Below are positions 15,990-23,886 of a stretch of 64,000 nucleotides of DNA, piece by piece. The DNA is taken from contig JANWYT010000006.1 in assembly GCA_025055175.1 (NCBI GenBank), forward strand, positions 175,261 to 239,260, written 5' to 3'. Both the position numbers and the translations under genes were made by a program. The notes below the pieces were generated by a model that was given only the letters and a program-made list of their open reading frames with translations, made no database searches and was not told the DNA's origin. Position 1 is the stretch's first letter. Each line of letters starts with the position of its first letter. This DNA comes from Anaerolineae bacterium (GTDB lineage: Bacteria; Chloroflexota; Anaerolineae; Aggregatilineales; Phototrophicaceae).

Positions 15990-18929
15990 CTATGGGGATG
16001 GAATATTCTGCGCGATAAAGGCTCGGAAGGCTTGTAGCCCCAGGGCTGGCGCGCGGAAGACCCAGTAGTCATCTCCGCGCTGATAGGTCTGCATGGCCAT
16101 CTCGCGGCCCTGCGGAAACCATGCGCGCAACTGCTGGCGCGTCTCACCGTCGTCACGCGCGTAAAAGAACAACAGGTCACGGTCTGGGTTGAAGCGAAAG
16201 CGATCTGCGCGCGCGAAAGCATCGCGCATGAAGTGTGGTACATAGTCTACTGCCCGCGTCAGCGAGTCGCTACCTACGTAATCATACACACCGTTAGGCC
16301 AGACTGCCTCTAGACCAGCAGCCAACCCCACAGCCCGATGATCCCACCAGAAGGGGAAGGCGATCATGAAGGCGTTGCCATACGCCCCATCGCTCTCGGC
16401 GAAGCCGCGCAGCACCCGCCCAGGATCGCTGTAGGGCAGGCTTGAGATGCTATAAGCGTTGTAATAATCAACGAAGTACAAGCGGCTGTTGGCGCTGTAT
16501 GCCCCCAGCAGAATCAGGCCTACCAGGGCCAAAGCTGCCCAATGGCCGCGCTGTGCAGTGCTGCGCAGGCGCTCCACCATCAGGCCCAGAGGCAGAGCAG
16601 CCAACAGCAAAGTCATCGGCATAGCTCCACTGGTGCGCGTGAAGCTAGGATTCTCTAGTGGGAAGGCAATGGACAGCGCCGAAGGCAGCAACATAATCAA
16701 CCCGCCGAGCGGGATCAGCCACAGGGCAGGATCGCGTTGGCGCAGGGCGTAGGCTGCCCAAGCCACCAAGCCAACCAGCAGCAACGCCCCTGTCAACGGA
16801 TCGAGCGCAGGATAGTTAGGGAGGCCGTTGATCCAGCCTACGTCGCCCTTCCAGTGAAACATGAGTAGAGCATTGCGCAAGTTGTTGAGCAGGGTCGGGA
16901 CATTCTGGGTGAAGGCGTTGACGCGCTCCTCAAAAGTAGCGATTCGTTCCACAATTCGCCCATCTGCCAGGCGTTCTGTGATGATGTCGTCACCCAACAG
17001 ACGGCCCGCCGTGCGCCGCCAGAACTGTTCTGGATTCTCCACTGAGTAGTGAAACAGCGGCACAAACACCACCGCCGAGACGATCACCAGCACCGCGCCA
17101 TGTCCCAGCAGGCGAATCCGTTCGCGGGCTGTGCGGTAGCTGAAGAAGGCCAGCGCCAGGCCGACGATGACGACGATGGGCAGCATACGGGCTGCTTGGT
17201 AAGTGTACAGGCCAACACCCAGCACCAGGCCCGCCAGGATGAAGTCGCCGCGCCGTTGATGACGTATGGCCCTCACCAAGAAGATGAGCAGCAGTGCGCT
17301 CACAGCTGGCATCATAACGATACGCAGCGCTAGGCGCGTCACGGTCACATGCCAATAGCTCACAGCGAACAACCCCGCCAGCAGCAGGCCCAGCAGCACG
17401 CCCCAACGACGATCCCGCTCGCCCATGACCACCAGGCCCAACCAGAAGAAGATGGGCAGGGACAGCATGGACTCAATCACTGCCAACAGCTTAAGCGTCT
17501 CGTGATTGATCCCTAGGCCTGGGAGCGATGAGAAGACTGCCAGCACGTACATGTGAATCGGCTCGCGTCCGCCGTTGTTGGCGAAGAAGATGTTGCGCGC
17601 GCCATCACGCACCCGCGCCGCGTCCAGCAGCTTCTCTACGTGATCGCTGGTCATCTCTGGTGGATGAGCCGTGCCGTCGGCAGGATTGCCGTTGAGGTTG
17701 GTAAAGCGGAAGATACCGCCCAGCAGCAGGATCAGGGTGAAGGCCAGCAGCACCCCGCGTGAGACGCGCCAGCGCTCGCGTTCAGCCCAAGCGCGTCGCC
17801 ATTCCGCTAGTCTGGGCCGCCAGCTCTGCGGAGCAAAGGCCGCCATTGCACAAGCTATGCTGCCCAGCCAAATGTAGAAGGTCGGCGTGCTGAAGGTGTT
17901 GCCACTCGTGCCAACCCAAGTTAAGCCCACCAAGATCAGCGCACCGATGACCAGGAAGACGCGCGTGGGATGAATGCGCATGTACCAGGGCAAGTCGGCT
18001 TCCAAGCTGGACGGCGCGAGAGGTTGAGATAGGCCTTCATCATCGTTGCCAAAAGCGAGGCCTTCACTCATCTCAGCGCGCGCCTCCTCCAGGATGGCTC
18101 GCTGGCGCATGGCACGCTTGCGACGCTGGAGTCCCCAGGCTACGCTGCTCAGCGTCCACCAGATCACCAGTCCCAGAGCAATCCATAGCAGACCATCGCT
18201 AGTCAAGCTCAAGATGAGTTGAACGTCGTCAGCTGAGCGCAGCGGCTCGTCGCTGGCATCCATCAGCCGCCACACGCCCATCAGAATGAAGACCAGCGGC
18301 AGCAGGCGCGCCAGCCACAAGGCGCGCTGGCTCGCTCCGCCGTCCTGCCAAGCAGCGCGCAGGCTACGCCAACTGCCTACTAGCTCCGCCAACCCCCAGG
18401 CCAGCAGGGCCATGAGCATGTAGGGCGCGCCGCCCGCCAGGTCAATCGACTCGCGGCGTTCTGGTGCGTTGGCCACCAACAGGCTGCACCCCAGAAAGGC
18501 CAGCAGGAAGGCCGTCAGGTAGAGGCCCAGTTGAGCCAGGCGCTCATCTCCCAGCCAATCGCGCGGACGCTGCCACGACGGCGCACCAGACACCGCTTTG
18601 TCTACGCTCAGGTCAGGCGCTGGCCTGCGGCCCAGGTCAAGCCGAGGGAGCGCACTGCGCGGCTCAGCCCAAAGGTCAGGCGGCGCGCTGATGGCCCATA
18701 AAGCAGCCCAAGTCTGGCGCGGCGCACGGATGAGCTGGTTCAACAACTCGGCCCACGTCCAATCTTCAAAGCTTCGTTCCACGTCAGCAGGCACATGAGC
18801 AGGAACGAGTGCTTGGGTCGCTTCCATGTCAGCTTCGAAGTCTTCGGCAGCGAAGTCCTGAGGTGCTTCCTGAATAGATGGTGGAGTAGAGTCGTCGGGC
18901 TGAACGTCGTCGAAACGATCATCCGTCAT
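15990..18929 (-). CDS. Large GT39-like polytopic membrane protein
   Basis: A 979-residue protein. The first 130 residues are acidic and soluble, then several membrane segments (about 135-260) precede a charged loop. From about 390 the chain resembles ArnT/PMT-type transferases: GGIFRFTNLNGNP, then HPPEMTSDHVEKLLDA near 420-435, where the usual acidic pair is an Asp-His, followed by NGGREPIHMYVLA. About ten further membrane segments and a soluble C-terminal part follow. A lipid-linked sugar is the probable donor; the acceptor is unknown. The ATG overlaps the end of the methyltransferase gene by 11 bases, so the two are co-transcribed. The extra N-terminal membrane block of about 300 residues is longer than in typical ArnT-like proteins. 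Confidence 0.72.
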   Translation of the reverse strand: MTDDRFDDVQPDDSTPPSIQEAPQDFAAEDFEADMEATQALVPAHVPADVERSFEDWTWAELLNQLIRAPRQTWAALWAISAPPDLWAEPRSALPRLDLGRRPAPDLSVDKAVSGAPSWQRPRDWLGDERLAQLGLYLTAFLLAFLGCSLLVANAPERRESIDLAGGAPYMLMALLAWGLAELVGSWRSLRAAWQDGGASQRALWLARLLPLVFILMGVWRLMDASDEPLRSADDVQLILSLTSDGLLWIALGLVIWWTLSSVAWGLQRRKRAMRQRAILEEARAEMSEGLAFGNDDEGLSQPLAPSSLEADLPWYMRIHPTRVFLVIGALILVGLTWVGTSGNTFSTPTFYIWLGSIACAMAAFAPQSWRPRLAEWRRAWAERERWRVSRGVLLAFTLILLLGGIFRFTNLNGNPADGTAHPPEMTSDHVEKLLDAARVRDGARNIFFANNGGREPIHMYVLAVFSSLPGLGINHETLKLLAVIESMLSLPIFFWLGLVVMGERDRRWGVLLGLLLAGLFAVSYWHVTVTRLALRIVMMPAVSALLLIFLVRAIRHQRRGDFILAGLVLGVGLYTYQAARMLPIVVIVGLALAFFSYRTARERIRLLGHGAVLVIVSAVVFVPLFHYSVENPEQFWRRTAGRLLGDDIITERLADGRIVERIATFEERVNAFTQNVPTLLNNLRNALLMFHWKGDVGWINGLPNYPALDPLTGALLLVGLVAWAAYALRQRDPALWLIPLGGLIMLLPSALSIAFPLENPSFTRTSGAMPMTLLLAALPLGLMVERLRSTAQRGHWAALALVGLILLGAYSANSRLYFVDYYNAYSISSLPYSDPGRVLRGFAESDGAYGNAFMIAFPFWWDHRAVGLAAGLEAVWPNGVYDYVGSDSLTRAVDYVPHFMRDAFARADRFRFNPDRDLLFFYARDDGETRQQLRAWFPQGREMAMQTYQRGDDYWVFRAPALGLQAFRAFIAQNIPSP

Positions 18930-19773
18930 GGGCTTTGCGTCCCTTCATGGCCAGGTTGACCGTAGACCGCCCAGGCGGCTCATTGATTGTATTTTTGCGG
19001 TCGAAAAAATTGAAGACTCGCAGGCCTAGGTTAATCGGATTCCACCATGCGCCGTCGTTCTGGTCGAAAGTTAGACGATTGGCAGCGGCGGCCATCTTCG
19101 CGGGTAATAGGCCGGACTCTAGTAGGGGCATGCCCAGTCCGTACACCAGGTTGTGGATGAAGGGGAAGCAATAGTGGGTGAAGCGCCGCTCCTCTTCGAC
19201 GACGAAGCGAGCAGCGCGCACCGCCGAACGCAGGCGCTCCATTGTGTAAAGACGGACGTGGTTGGCCCAAATGCCCGCCAGCGGCCCACGTCGTATGGGC
19301 CGCCCAAACAGCGCCTCCAACGTTTTGTTGATGGGATCCCACCAGAAAGGGTAATCGGCATTCGGCACGGTGATCGTCACCACCCCGCCTGGCTTGAGGA
19401 CGCGATAGGCTTCGCGCAAGGCTGCCACGTCATCTTCAACGTGTTCCAGAATCTCCGATAGGATCACTGCGTCGAAGGTGTTGTCAGGATAAGGCAGGCG
19501 ATAGATATTGGCGTTGTGCAGCGGGACGCCCAAGTGACCCACATTAGCCTGCGCCTTGCGGATGATAGCCCACTCCAGCTCGGCGCCGACAATGCGCGCA
19601 CCAGGCACAGCATAGCGGAACATGTTCAAGTAGAAGCCCCGTCCACATGGCACATCCAGGATGAGCTGGCCATCCTGCGGATTCACCCATTCAAAGATAG
19701 TCTGGGCGCGCTTCTTGAAAGCCATGTCTGCTTCGTTGCGCGTCATGTGCTGGATGAGGGCCAGATCGACCAT
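18919..19773 (-). CDS. Class I SAM-dependent methyltransferase
   Basis: A 284-residue cytoplasmic enzyme with the Methyltransf_11/25 fold. Motif I, which binds S-adenosylmethionine, is ILDVPCGRG (38-46). AVILSEILEHVEDD and YRVLKPGGVVTITVPN are the later motifs. The substrate cannot be read from sequence; its place between a GT4 glycosyltransferase and GT39-like proteins suggests methylation of a glycan or glycolipid intermediate. I start at the ATG at 19773 because AGGAG lies 8 bases before it. A TTG at 19809 would extend it by 12 residues but overlap the preceding gene. Confidence 0.85.
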   Translation of the reverse strand: MVDLALIQHMTRNEADMAFKKRAQTIFEWVNPQDGQLILDVPCGRGFYLNMFRYAVPGARIVGAELEWAIIRKAQANVGHLGVPLHNANIYRLPYPDNTFDAVILSEILEHVEDDVAALREAYRVLKPGGVVTITVPNADYPFWWDPINKTLEALFGRPIRRGPLAGIWANHVRLYTMERLRSAVRAARFVVEEERRFTHYCFPFIHNLVYGLGMPLLESGLLPAKMAAAANRLTFDQNDGAWWNPINLGLRVFNFFDRKNTINEPPGRSTVNLAMKGRKAHDG

Positions 19774-19789
19774 GTGCAGCGCTCCTGGA

Positions 19790-20965
19790 TCAACGGGCTG
19801 GGCGAGCAAAACGGCGGAAGATGGCTTCGTAGCAGTCTACCGTCTCTTTGAAGGAGAAGACACGCTCAATCTCCTCTCTAGGCTTGATGTAGGCCGCGCG
19901 GTTGTGCAACACCTCCACGATAGCTTGGCCAATGCTCTGATAATCGCCCCGTCGGGCTAGCTTGCCCATGCCCGTCGCCTGGACGGGGACGCGCCCACCT
20001 GGGATATCGGTCATGACCATCGGCGTGCCGCACAGCATGGCTTCTACTTGGGCCAGCGCGAAGCATTCGGTATCGCTGGGCAGCACCACCACGTCACAGG
20101 CAGCATAAAAATCGGCCATGTCCTGCGGATCGGTCAGCAGGCCCAAAAAGATGAGCTGATCGCGGTACTGAGCCACTAAGCCCTGATGCTTGGCCCAGGT
20201 CGATTCGTAAGGAATGTTGTACTCACCTGCGAAGACTAGACGCGCGTTCTTGCCAGGATAGGCAGCGTTCACCACGTCCAGCGCGCAAATGGCTAGGTCA
20301 GGCCGTTTTTCTTCTACGAAGCGCCCGGCATAGCCGATGATCGGGCCGCCATCGACCTGCCATTGACGGCGTAGCTCAGCCACCCGCTCAGGACGTGGAC
20401 GAGGCATGAAGACGGGTGGATAGTTGACCGTCGTCTTGTGCAAGTAGGGTTTCAGGTAGTAAGAGTTCTCTGCGTAGTCCTGGCTATAGCCGATGAGCTG
20501 AGCGGCGTTGTTGGCCATGTAGCGGTACAACAAGAACATCGTACCCTGAATGAAGCGATTGAACGGCTTATCGGGCAGGATGAGGTCGCCGTGATGGGTC
20601 GCTACTACGTTCACATCAGCTAGTTTGGCCAAAAGGGCTACTAGCGCTGTCTCTAACATGGGGGTATGAATACTCACAATGTCAGCTTGGCGCATGAGCA
20701 GGTAGGCTGCCCAGGGGAAAGCTGGCATGAGCATGCCTCGGCTGATACGGATGGGCGCCCACAGACGGATGACGCGCACCCCGTTGTGAACTTCTTCATC
20801 GCGAGGTAAATCTTTGCGGTAACGGGCCGTCAGCACTGTGACGTGATGACCACGCCGCGCCAGTTCCTCTGCGATGCTCTGGACATGAATGGTAAGGCCA
20901 GTGCGGTGCGGGAAGTAGTAGAGTAAGCTGATGAGAATATTCAGCGGACGTGAATGACTCTCCAT
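19790..20965 (-). CDS. GT4-family (GT-B fold) glycosyltransferase
   Basis: A 391-residue retaining glycosyltransferase. The N-terminal Rossmann half has the glycine-containing opening (LLYYFPHRTGLTIHVQSIAEEL) and HTPMLETALVALLAKL; THHGDLILP is acceptor-side. The C-terminal half has GYAGRFVEEKRPDLAI and the E-x7-E motif at Glu300 and Glu308 (ECFALAQVE), which contacts the sugar nucleotide. It likely adds a sugar from a nucleotide donor to a lipid-linked intermediate on the cytoplasmic face. It is followed after 16 bases by the methyltransferase and preceded by the LPG-TM gene, with a strong inverted repeat between. Confidence 0.9.
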   Translation of the reverse strand: MESHSRPLNILISLLYYFPHRTGLTIHVQSIAEELARRGHHVTVLTARYRKDLPRDEEVHNGVRVIRLWAPIRISRGMLMPAFPWAAYLLMRQADIVSIHTPMLETALVALLAKLADVNVVATHHGDLILPDKPFNRFIQGTMFLLYRYMANNAAQLIGYSQDYAENSYYLKPYLHKTTVNYPPVFMPRPRPERVAELRRQWQVDGGPIIGYAGRFVEEKRPDLAICALDVVNAAYPGKNARLVFAGEYNIPYESTWAKHQGLVAQYRDQLIFLGLLTDPQDMADFYAACDVVVLPSDTECFALAQVEAMLCGTPMVMTDIPGGRVPVQATGMGKLARRGDYQSIGQAIVEVLHNRAAYIKPREEIERVFSFKETVDCYEAIFRRFARPAR

Positions 20966-20988
20966 ATGCGGACGATTCCTTGCAGTGA

Positions 20989-21022
20989 GGCACAGACTCA
21001 GGACAGGCTCTGAGTCTGTGCC
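20989..21022. repeat. Perfect 13-bp inverted repeat across a stop codon
   Basis: GGCACAGACTCAG (20989-21001) and CTGAGTCTGTGCC (21010-21022) are exact reverse complements around 8 bases. The minus-strand stop of the LPG-TM gene (21000-20998) lies inside the first arm. A GTTTGTTTG follows on the plus strand, while the minus-strand side has no T tract. In the minus-strand transcript it would form a very stable hairpin at the junction with the GT4 gene. Confidence 0.75.
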
Positions 21023-22026
21023 GTTTGTTTGAATTGATCCCAGCTCAGGCCCTCGGCCATAAAACCCACAATGCCGGTGCTGACATGGACGAAGACGTTT
21101 ACAGCATGAACGAGGACAGCAAAGGCCAGCGCGCGGCCATCGAAAGCGTAGCCCATAGCCGTCAGGGCCAAAAGAATGCTAGCTTCGTAAGTACCAACGT
21201 TGCCCGGCACAGCCGGCAGAGCGATGGCGAACGCGGCGGCAGCGATATACAGGGCTGTCGTCGCCAAGTCGGCGCGATCATAGAGAGCGTACATCAAGAC
21301 GTAGCCTGCCCATACAGACAAGGCCCAAGCCAAAGTCGTCCAAGTGAGCGCTATGAACAGGGTCATCGGATGAGCCAGAGGCTGCAAACCCTCTAGGAAC
21401 TGATCCAACCAACGAGCCAGCGGCCAGCGCTGCAAGACAGACAGGCGCGCTATCAGCCAAGACAGGACGTTCTGCGCCCAGGCAGGACGCATGGCTAGCG
21501 CGATCAGCAGGCCGAAGCCCAGCAAGGCCAGCGCAGCGCTGCTAGCACCCACCAGGCGCAGTTCCTGCGGCACGCTCCCGACGATCAAGGCCAGTGACAA
21601 CAAGATGACCACCGCCAGCAAGTCCAGCAATCGCTCAACAATGATCGTTGCAATCGTCTGCGGCACAGTCACCCGCGAGTCAACGCGGGCCACTAGGGCC
21701 ACACGAGCCACCTCTCCTAGACGCAGCGGCAGGACGCCGTTCACCAGATAGGCGATGTTCATAATGCTGAAGGCACGTCCGAGTGGCAAACCGTCCGCTA
21801 GCAGAGCGCGCCAGCGCTGCGCTCGCGCGACTAGGCCCAGCAGCAGCAGCACAACACAGGGTAGTAAATAGCCATAACGCGCCTCGCGCCAGGCCTGGGC
21901 GAACAGATTAGCGTCTATCTGGGTCATGATGAAGATGAAAGCAATGACGCTGGCCACCACACCCAGAGTGCCTACGCGGGCCGACTTTGATAGCTTCAAG
22001 GTATCCTCGCTTCTTTGCTCGTTCAT
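20998..22026 (-). CDS. Flippase-like membrane protein of the lysylphosphatidylglycerol-synthase TM family (AglD-like)
   Basis: A protein of up to 342 residues with about eight membrane segments, the LPG_synthase_TM (UPF0104/TIGR00374) fold. RAQRWRALL and NGVLPLRLGEVARVALV are recognisable loops of the family. No aminoacyl-transferase or GT domain is attached. Family members occur in glycan loci and are proposed to move or handle lipid-linked sugars; this is not proven. The start is uncertain. The ATG at 22026 lies inside a TATAAT and has no ribosome site, whereas a TTG at 21999 has GAGG 5 bases upstream and would shorten the protein by nine residues. It is the first gene of the long minus-strand glycan run. 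Confidence 0.8.
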   Translation of the reverse strand: MNEQRSEDTLKLSKSARVGTLGVVASVIAFIFIMTQIDANLFAQAWREARYGYLLPCVVLLLLGLVARAQRWRALLADGLPLGRAFSIMNIAYLVNGVLPLRLGEVARVALVARVDSRVTVPQTIATIIVERLLDLLAVVILLSLALIVGSVPQELRLVGASSAALALLGFGLLIALAMRPAWAQNVLSWLIARLSVLQRWPLARWLDQFLEGLQPLAHPMTLFIALTWTTLAWALSVWAGYVLMYALYDRADLATTALYIAAAAFAIALPAVPGNVGTYEASILLALTAMGYAFDGRALAFAVLVHAVNVFVHVSTGIVGFMAEGLSWDQFKQTAQTQSLS

Positions 22027-22032
22027 TATAAT
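22027..22032 (+). promoter_or_regulatory. Candidate -10 element for the LysM lipoprotein gene
   Basis: TATAAT sits inside the palindrome ATTATAAT in the divergent gap between the LPG-TM gene and the lipoprotein gene, so it could serve either strand. No good -35 is visible at 16-18 bases on the plus strand. The lipoprotein gene starts 54 bases downstream. Confidence 0.4.
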
Positions 22033-22085
22033 CGAATCGTGGCCTGCTTTTTCAAGTTTGAACCTAACTCCAGGAGAGAACGCTC

Positions 22086-22919
22086 ATGCACAACACCGCA
22101 CGCGCCCTCAGCGGCGGCTTGCTCATCCTCAGTGTGCTGGCCTGCAACCTGGGGACACAGGCCAACATCACCAATCAGCCTGCTCCCACGCGCACGCCTA
22201 GCGGCGCAGGCGGCCTAGACTTCAACGCGCCAACGCCTAGCACAGGCCCGAACGCAGGCGCGCTGAGCGTACAGGGGTGCAGCGTAGTCATCACAGGTCA
22301 ACGCTACAGAGTCCAGCGCGGCGACTCGCTGACGGCCATCGCCAATCGCTTCGGCGTAGCCCTAGACGACCTGGTCGCAGCCAACTGCATCGACAACCCC
22401 AATCGAATCCGCGTCGGGCAAGAACTCATCATCCCCGATAGCCGATCGAGTAGCGCTGACGACACCAACTTGCAAACTTACCGTCAAGATGCGCTGGGCT
22501 TCGCCTTCGACGCCCCCCTGTCTTGGTTCTACACGCCTTACAGCGAGAGCGAAGGTGGCCTGGTCGGCACATACCGCCTAGAAGAAACGCCTAGCGAGGC
22601 CAATCGCTGGACGCCCGACATGGTGAGCTTGGCTTTCATCCCTATCCCCGCCCAGCAAGCCCGGAATCTAGACGATTGGGTCGCGGCTGCCCTGGCCACG
22701 CTGCGCGCCACCCAAAGTGTGACCCTGGTCGGCCAACCCCAAGCTGAGAAAATAGGCGCATTCGAAGCAATCAAGGTAGCAACTTTGACCAATGGCGTGC
22801 CTATCACCTACTACTACGCCCTCATCAACAACCGCAACGTCGTCTTCGAAGCGCGCGGCACACAAACACCCCAACTGAGAGCAGTGCTGGCTAGCCTACG
22901 ACCCATCAGCCCGCCTTGA
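22086..22919 (+). CDS. LysM-domain lipoprotein
   Basis: A 277-residue exported protein. The N-terminus MHNTARALSGGLLILSVLAC is a lipoprotein signal with Cys20 as the lipidated residue (lipobox VLAC). A low-complexity linker rich in Thr, Pro and Gly follows, then one LysM domain at about 73-117 (YRVQRGDSLTAIANRFGV to VGQELIIP) that would bind peptidoglycan or a related N-acetylglucosamine polymer. The last 140 residues (GFAFDAPLSWFYTPY onward) are a soluble domain I cannot assign firmly. The ATG is preceded by AGGAG at 8 bases. It is divergent from the glycan run and probably tethers to the cell surface. The stop codon overlaps the tRNA promoter. Confidence 0.85.
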   Translation: MHNTARALSGGLLILSVLACNLGTQANITNQPAPTRTPSGAGGLDFNAPTPSTGPNAGALSVQGCSVVITGQRYRVQRGDSLTAIANRFGVALDDLVAANCIDNPNRIRVGQELIIPDSRSSSADDTNLQTYRQDALGFAFDAPLSWFYTPYSESEGGLVGTYRLEETPSEANRWTPDMVSLAFIPIPAQQARNLDDWVAAALATLRATQSVTLVGQPQAEKIGAFEAIKVATLTNGVPITYYYALINNRNVVFEARGTQTPQLRAVLASLRPISPP

Positions 22920-22943
22920 CAGGCTCTCAGGCTGGGTTATAAT
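22916..22943 (+). promoter_or_regulatory. Promoter of tRNA-Gly
   Basis: TTGACA (22916-22921), a 16-base spacer and TATAAT (22938-22943), full consensus hexamers. The -35 includes the TGA stop codon of the lipoprotein gene. Transcription would begin near 22950, just before the tRNA. Confidence 0.88.
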
Positions 22944-22954
22944 GTCGGCATAGC

Positions 22955-23026
22955 GCGGGTGTAGTTCAGCGGTAGAACGCGAGCTTCCCAAGCCCGATGT
23001 CACGGGTTCGAGTCCCGTCACCCGCT
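22955..23026 (+). tRNA. tRNA-Gly, anticodon CCC
   Basis: The 72 bases fold as a cloverleaf: acceptor stem GCGGGTG/CACCCGC, D stem GTTC/GAAC, T stem ACGGG/CCCGT with a TTCGAGT loop, and discriminator T. The anticodon loop TTCCCAA gives CCC, reading GGG glycine codons. The anticodon stem CGAGC/GCCCG has one A-C mismatch at its middle pair. CCA is not encoded. Confidence 0.93.
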
Positions 23027-23033
23027 CACTCAT

Positions 23034-23060
23034 AGCCCGAACGCTCGTTCGGGCTTCTCT
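23034..23060 (+). terminator. Intrinsic terminator after tRNA-Gly
   Basis: AGCCCGAACG and CGTTCGGGCT pair around a very short centre (effective loop GCTC), followed by TCTCT. It lies 8 bases after the tRNA and upstream of the bL25 promoter. Confidence 0.7.
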
Positions 23061-23066
23061 ATGCCA

Positions 23067-23095
23067 TTGACGCACTCTCCACTCTTCACTAGAAT
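23067..23095 (+). promoter_or_regulatory. Promoter of the bL25 gene
   Basis: TTGACG (23067-23072), 17-base spacer, TAGAAT (23090-23095). Transcription from about 23102 leaves an 80-nt leader with a small stem CGTCG/CGACG shortly before the ribosome site. Confidence 0.75.
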
Positions 23096-23184
23096 GTATG
23101 GGCTTATGTCCGAAAACACCTGCGCCACTAGAGCGCACATGACGAATCGTCGATAGAGCGACGCACCACAGGAGTCTTTGAATC

Positions 23185-23778
23185 GTGGCCACTATCACCC
23201 TGGAAGCGCAAGCGCGCACCGTCCTCGGCAAGAAAGTCAGCGCTCTGCGCAATCAAGGCCTCGTCCCTGGGACGATCTACGGGCCGAAGCAGGCCGCTCT
23301 CAGCGTGTCCTTCCCCTATCGCAGTCTGGAACTAGCTCTGCGCGACGCTGGCAGTACCAACCTGATCGACATTCAGTATGAGGGCCAAACGATCCCTGTC
23401 GTGGCTCGCAGCGTGCAGCGCCACATCATCAAGGGAAACATCATGCACGTCGATTTCTTCGCGGTGGACTTCAATAGCAAAATTCGCGTCGAAGTGCCGC
23501 TCAACATCGTCAACGAAAGCCCCATTGTCGCTGCACGCCGCGCCATGCTCATGACTGGCGCCAACTCTGTCCGCCTAGAACTGCTGCCAGGCCAGCTCAT
23601 GAATAAGGTCGATGTCGACGTTTCTGTCATCAAGAGCGTCGGCGACGCCATCTACATGAAAGACCTCAAGCTGGCCGAAGGCGTAGTCGTCCTGAACGAA
23701 CCGATGGAGATGATCGCCCGCGCAGTGCAGACCGGTGCAATGCGCGCCGCCGCTGCCGCCGCTGCCGCCGAGGAATAA
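23185..23778 (+). CDS. rplY: Large-subunit ribosomal protein bL25, long (Ctc/TL5) form
   Basis: A 197-residue 5S rRNA-binding protein. The N-terminal bL25 beta-barrel covers about 1-95 (ARTVLGKKVSALRNQGLVPG, IYGPKQAALSVSF, HVDFFAVD), and the C-terminal Ctc-type domain covers about 100-185. The tail is a run of alanines followed by two glutamates. The start is GTG at 23185 with AGGAG 10 bases upstream; the second codon gives the expected MATITLEAQ beginning. The gene stands alone between its own promoter and a strong terminator. Confidence 0.95.
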   Translation: MATITLEAQARTVLGKKVSALRNQGLVPGTIYGPKQAALSVSFPYRSLELALRDAGSTNLIDIQYEGQTIPVVARSVQRHIIKGNIMHVDFFAVDFNSKIRVEVPLNIVNESPIVAARRAMLMTGANSVRLELLPGQLMNKVDVDVSVIKSVGDAIYMKDLKLAEGVVVLNEPMEMIARAVQTGAMRAAAAAAAAEE

Positions 23779-23816
23779 CGCGCAGGCCTCAGGGCCAAAC
23801 CAACACGTCATTCGTC

Positions 23817-23842
23817 AAAGGGGCTAAACGACGCCCCTTTTT
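23817..23842 (+). terminator. Intrinsic terminator after the bL25 gene
   Basis: AAAGGGGC (23817-23824) pairs with GCCCCTTT (23833-23840) around an 8-base loop, and T bases continue to 23842. Confidence 0.85.
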
Positions 23843-23886
23843 GACTCCTCTTGCCTGATACGACATAGATATGAGGATTGTTACCT

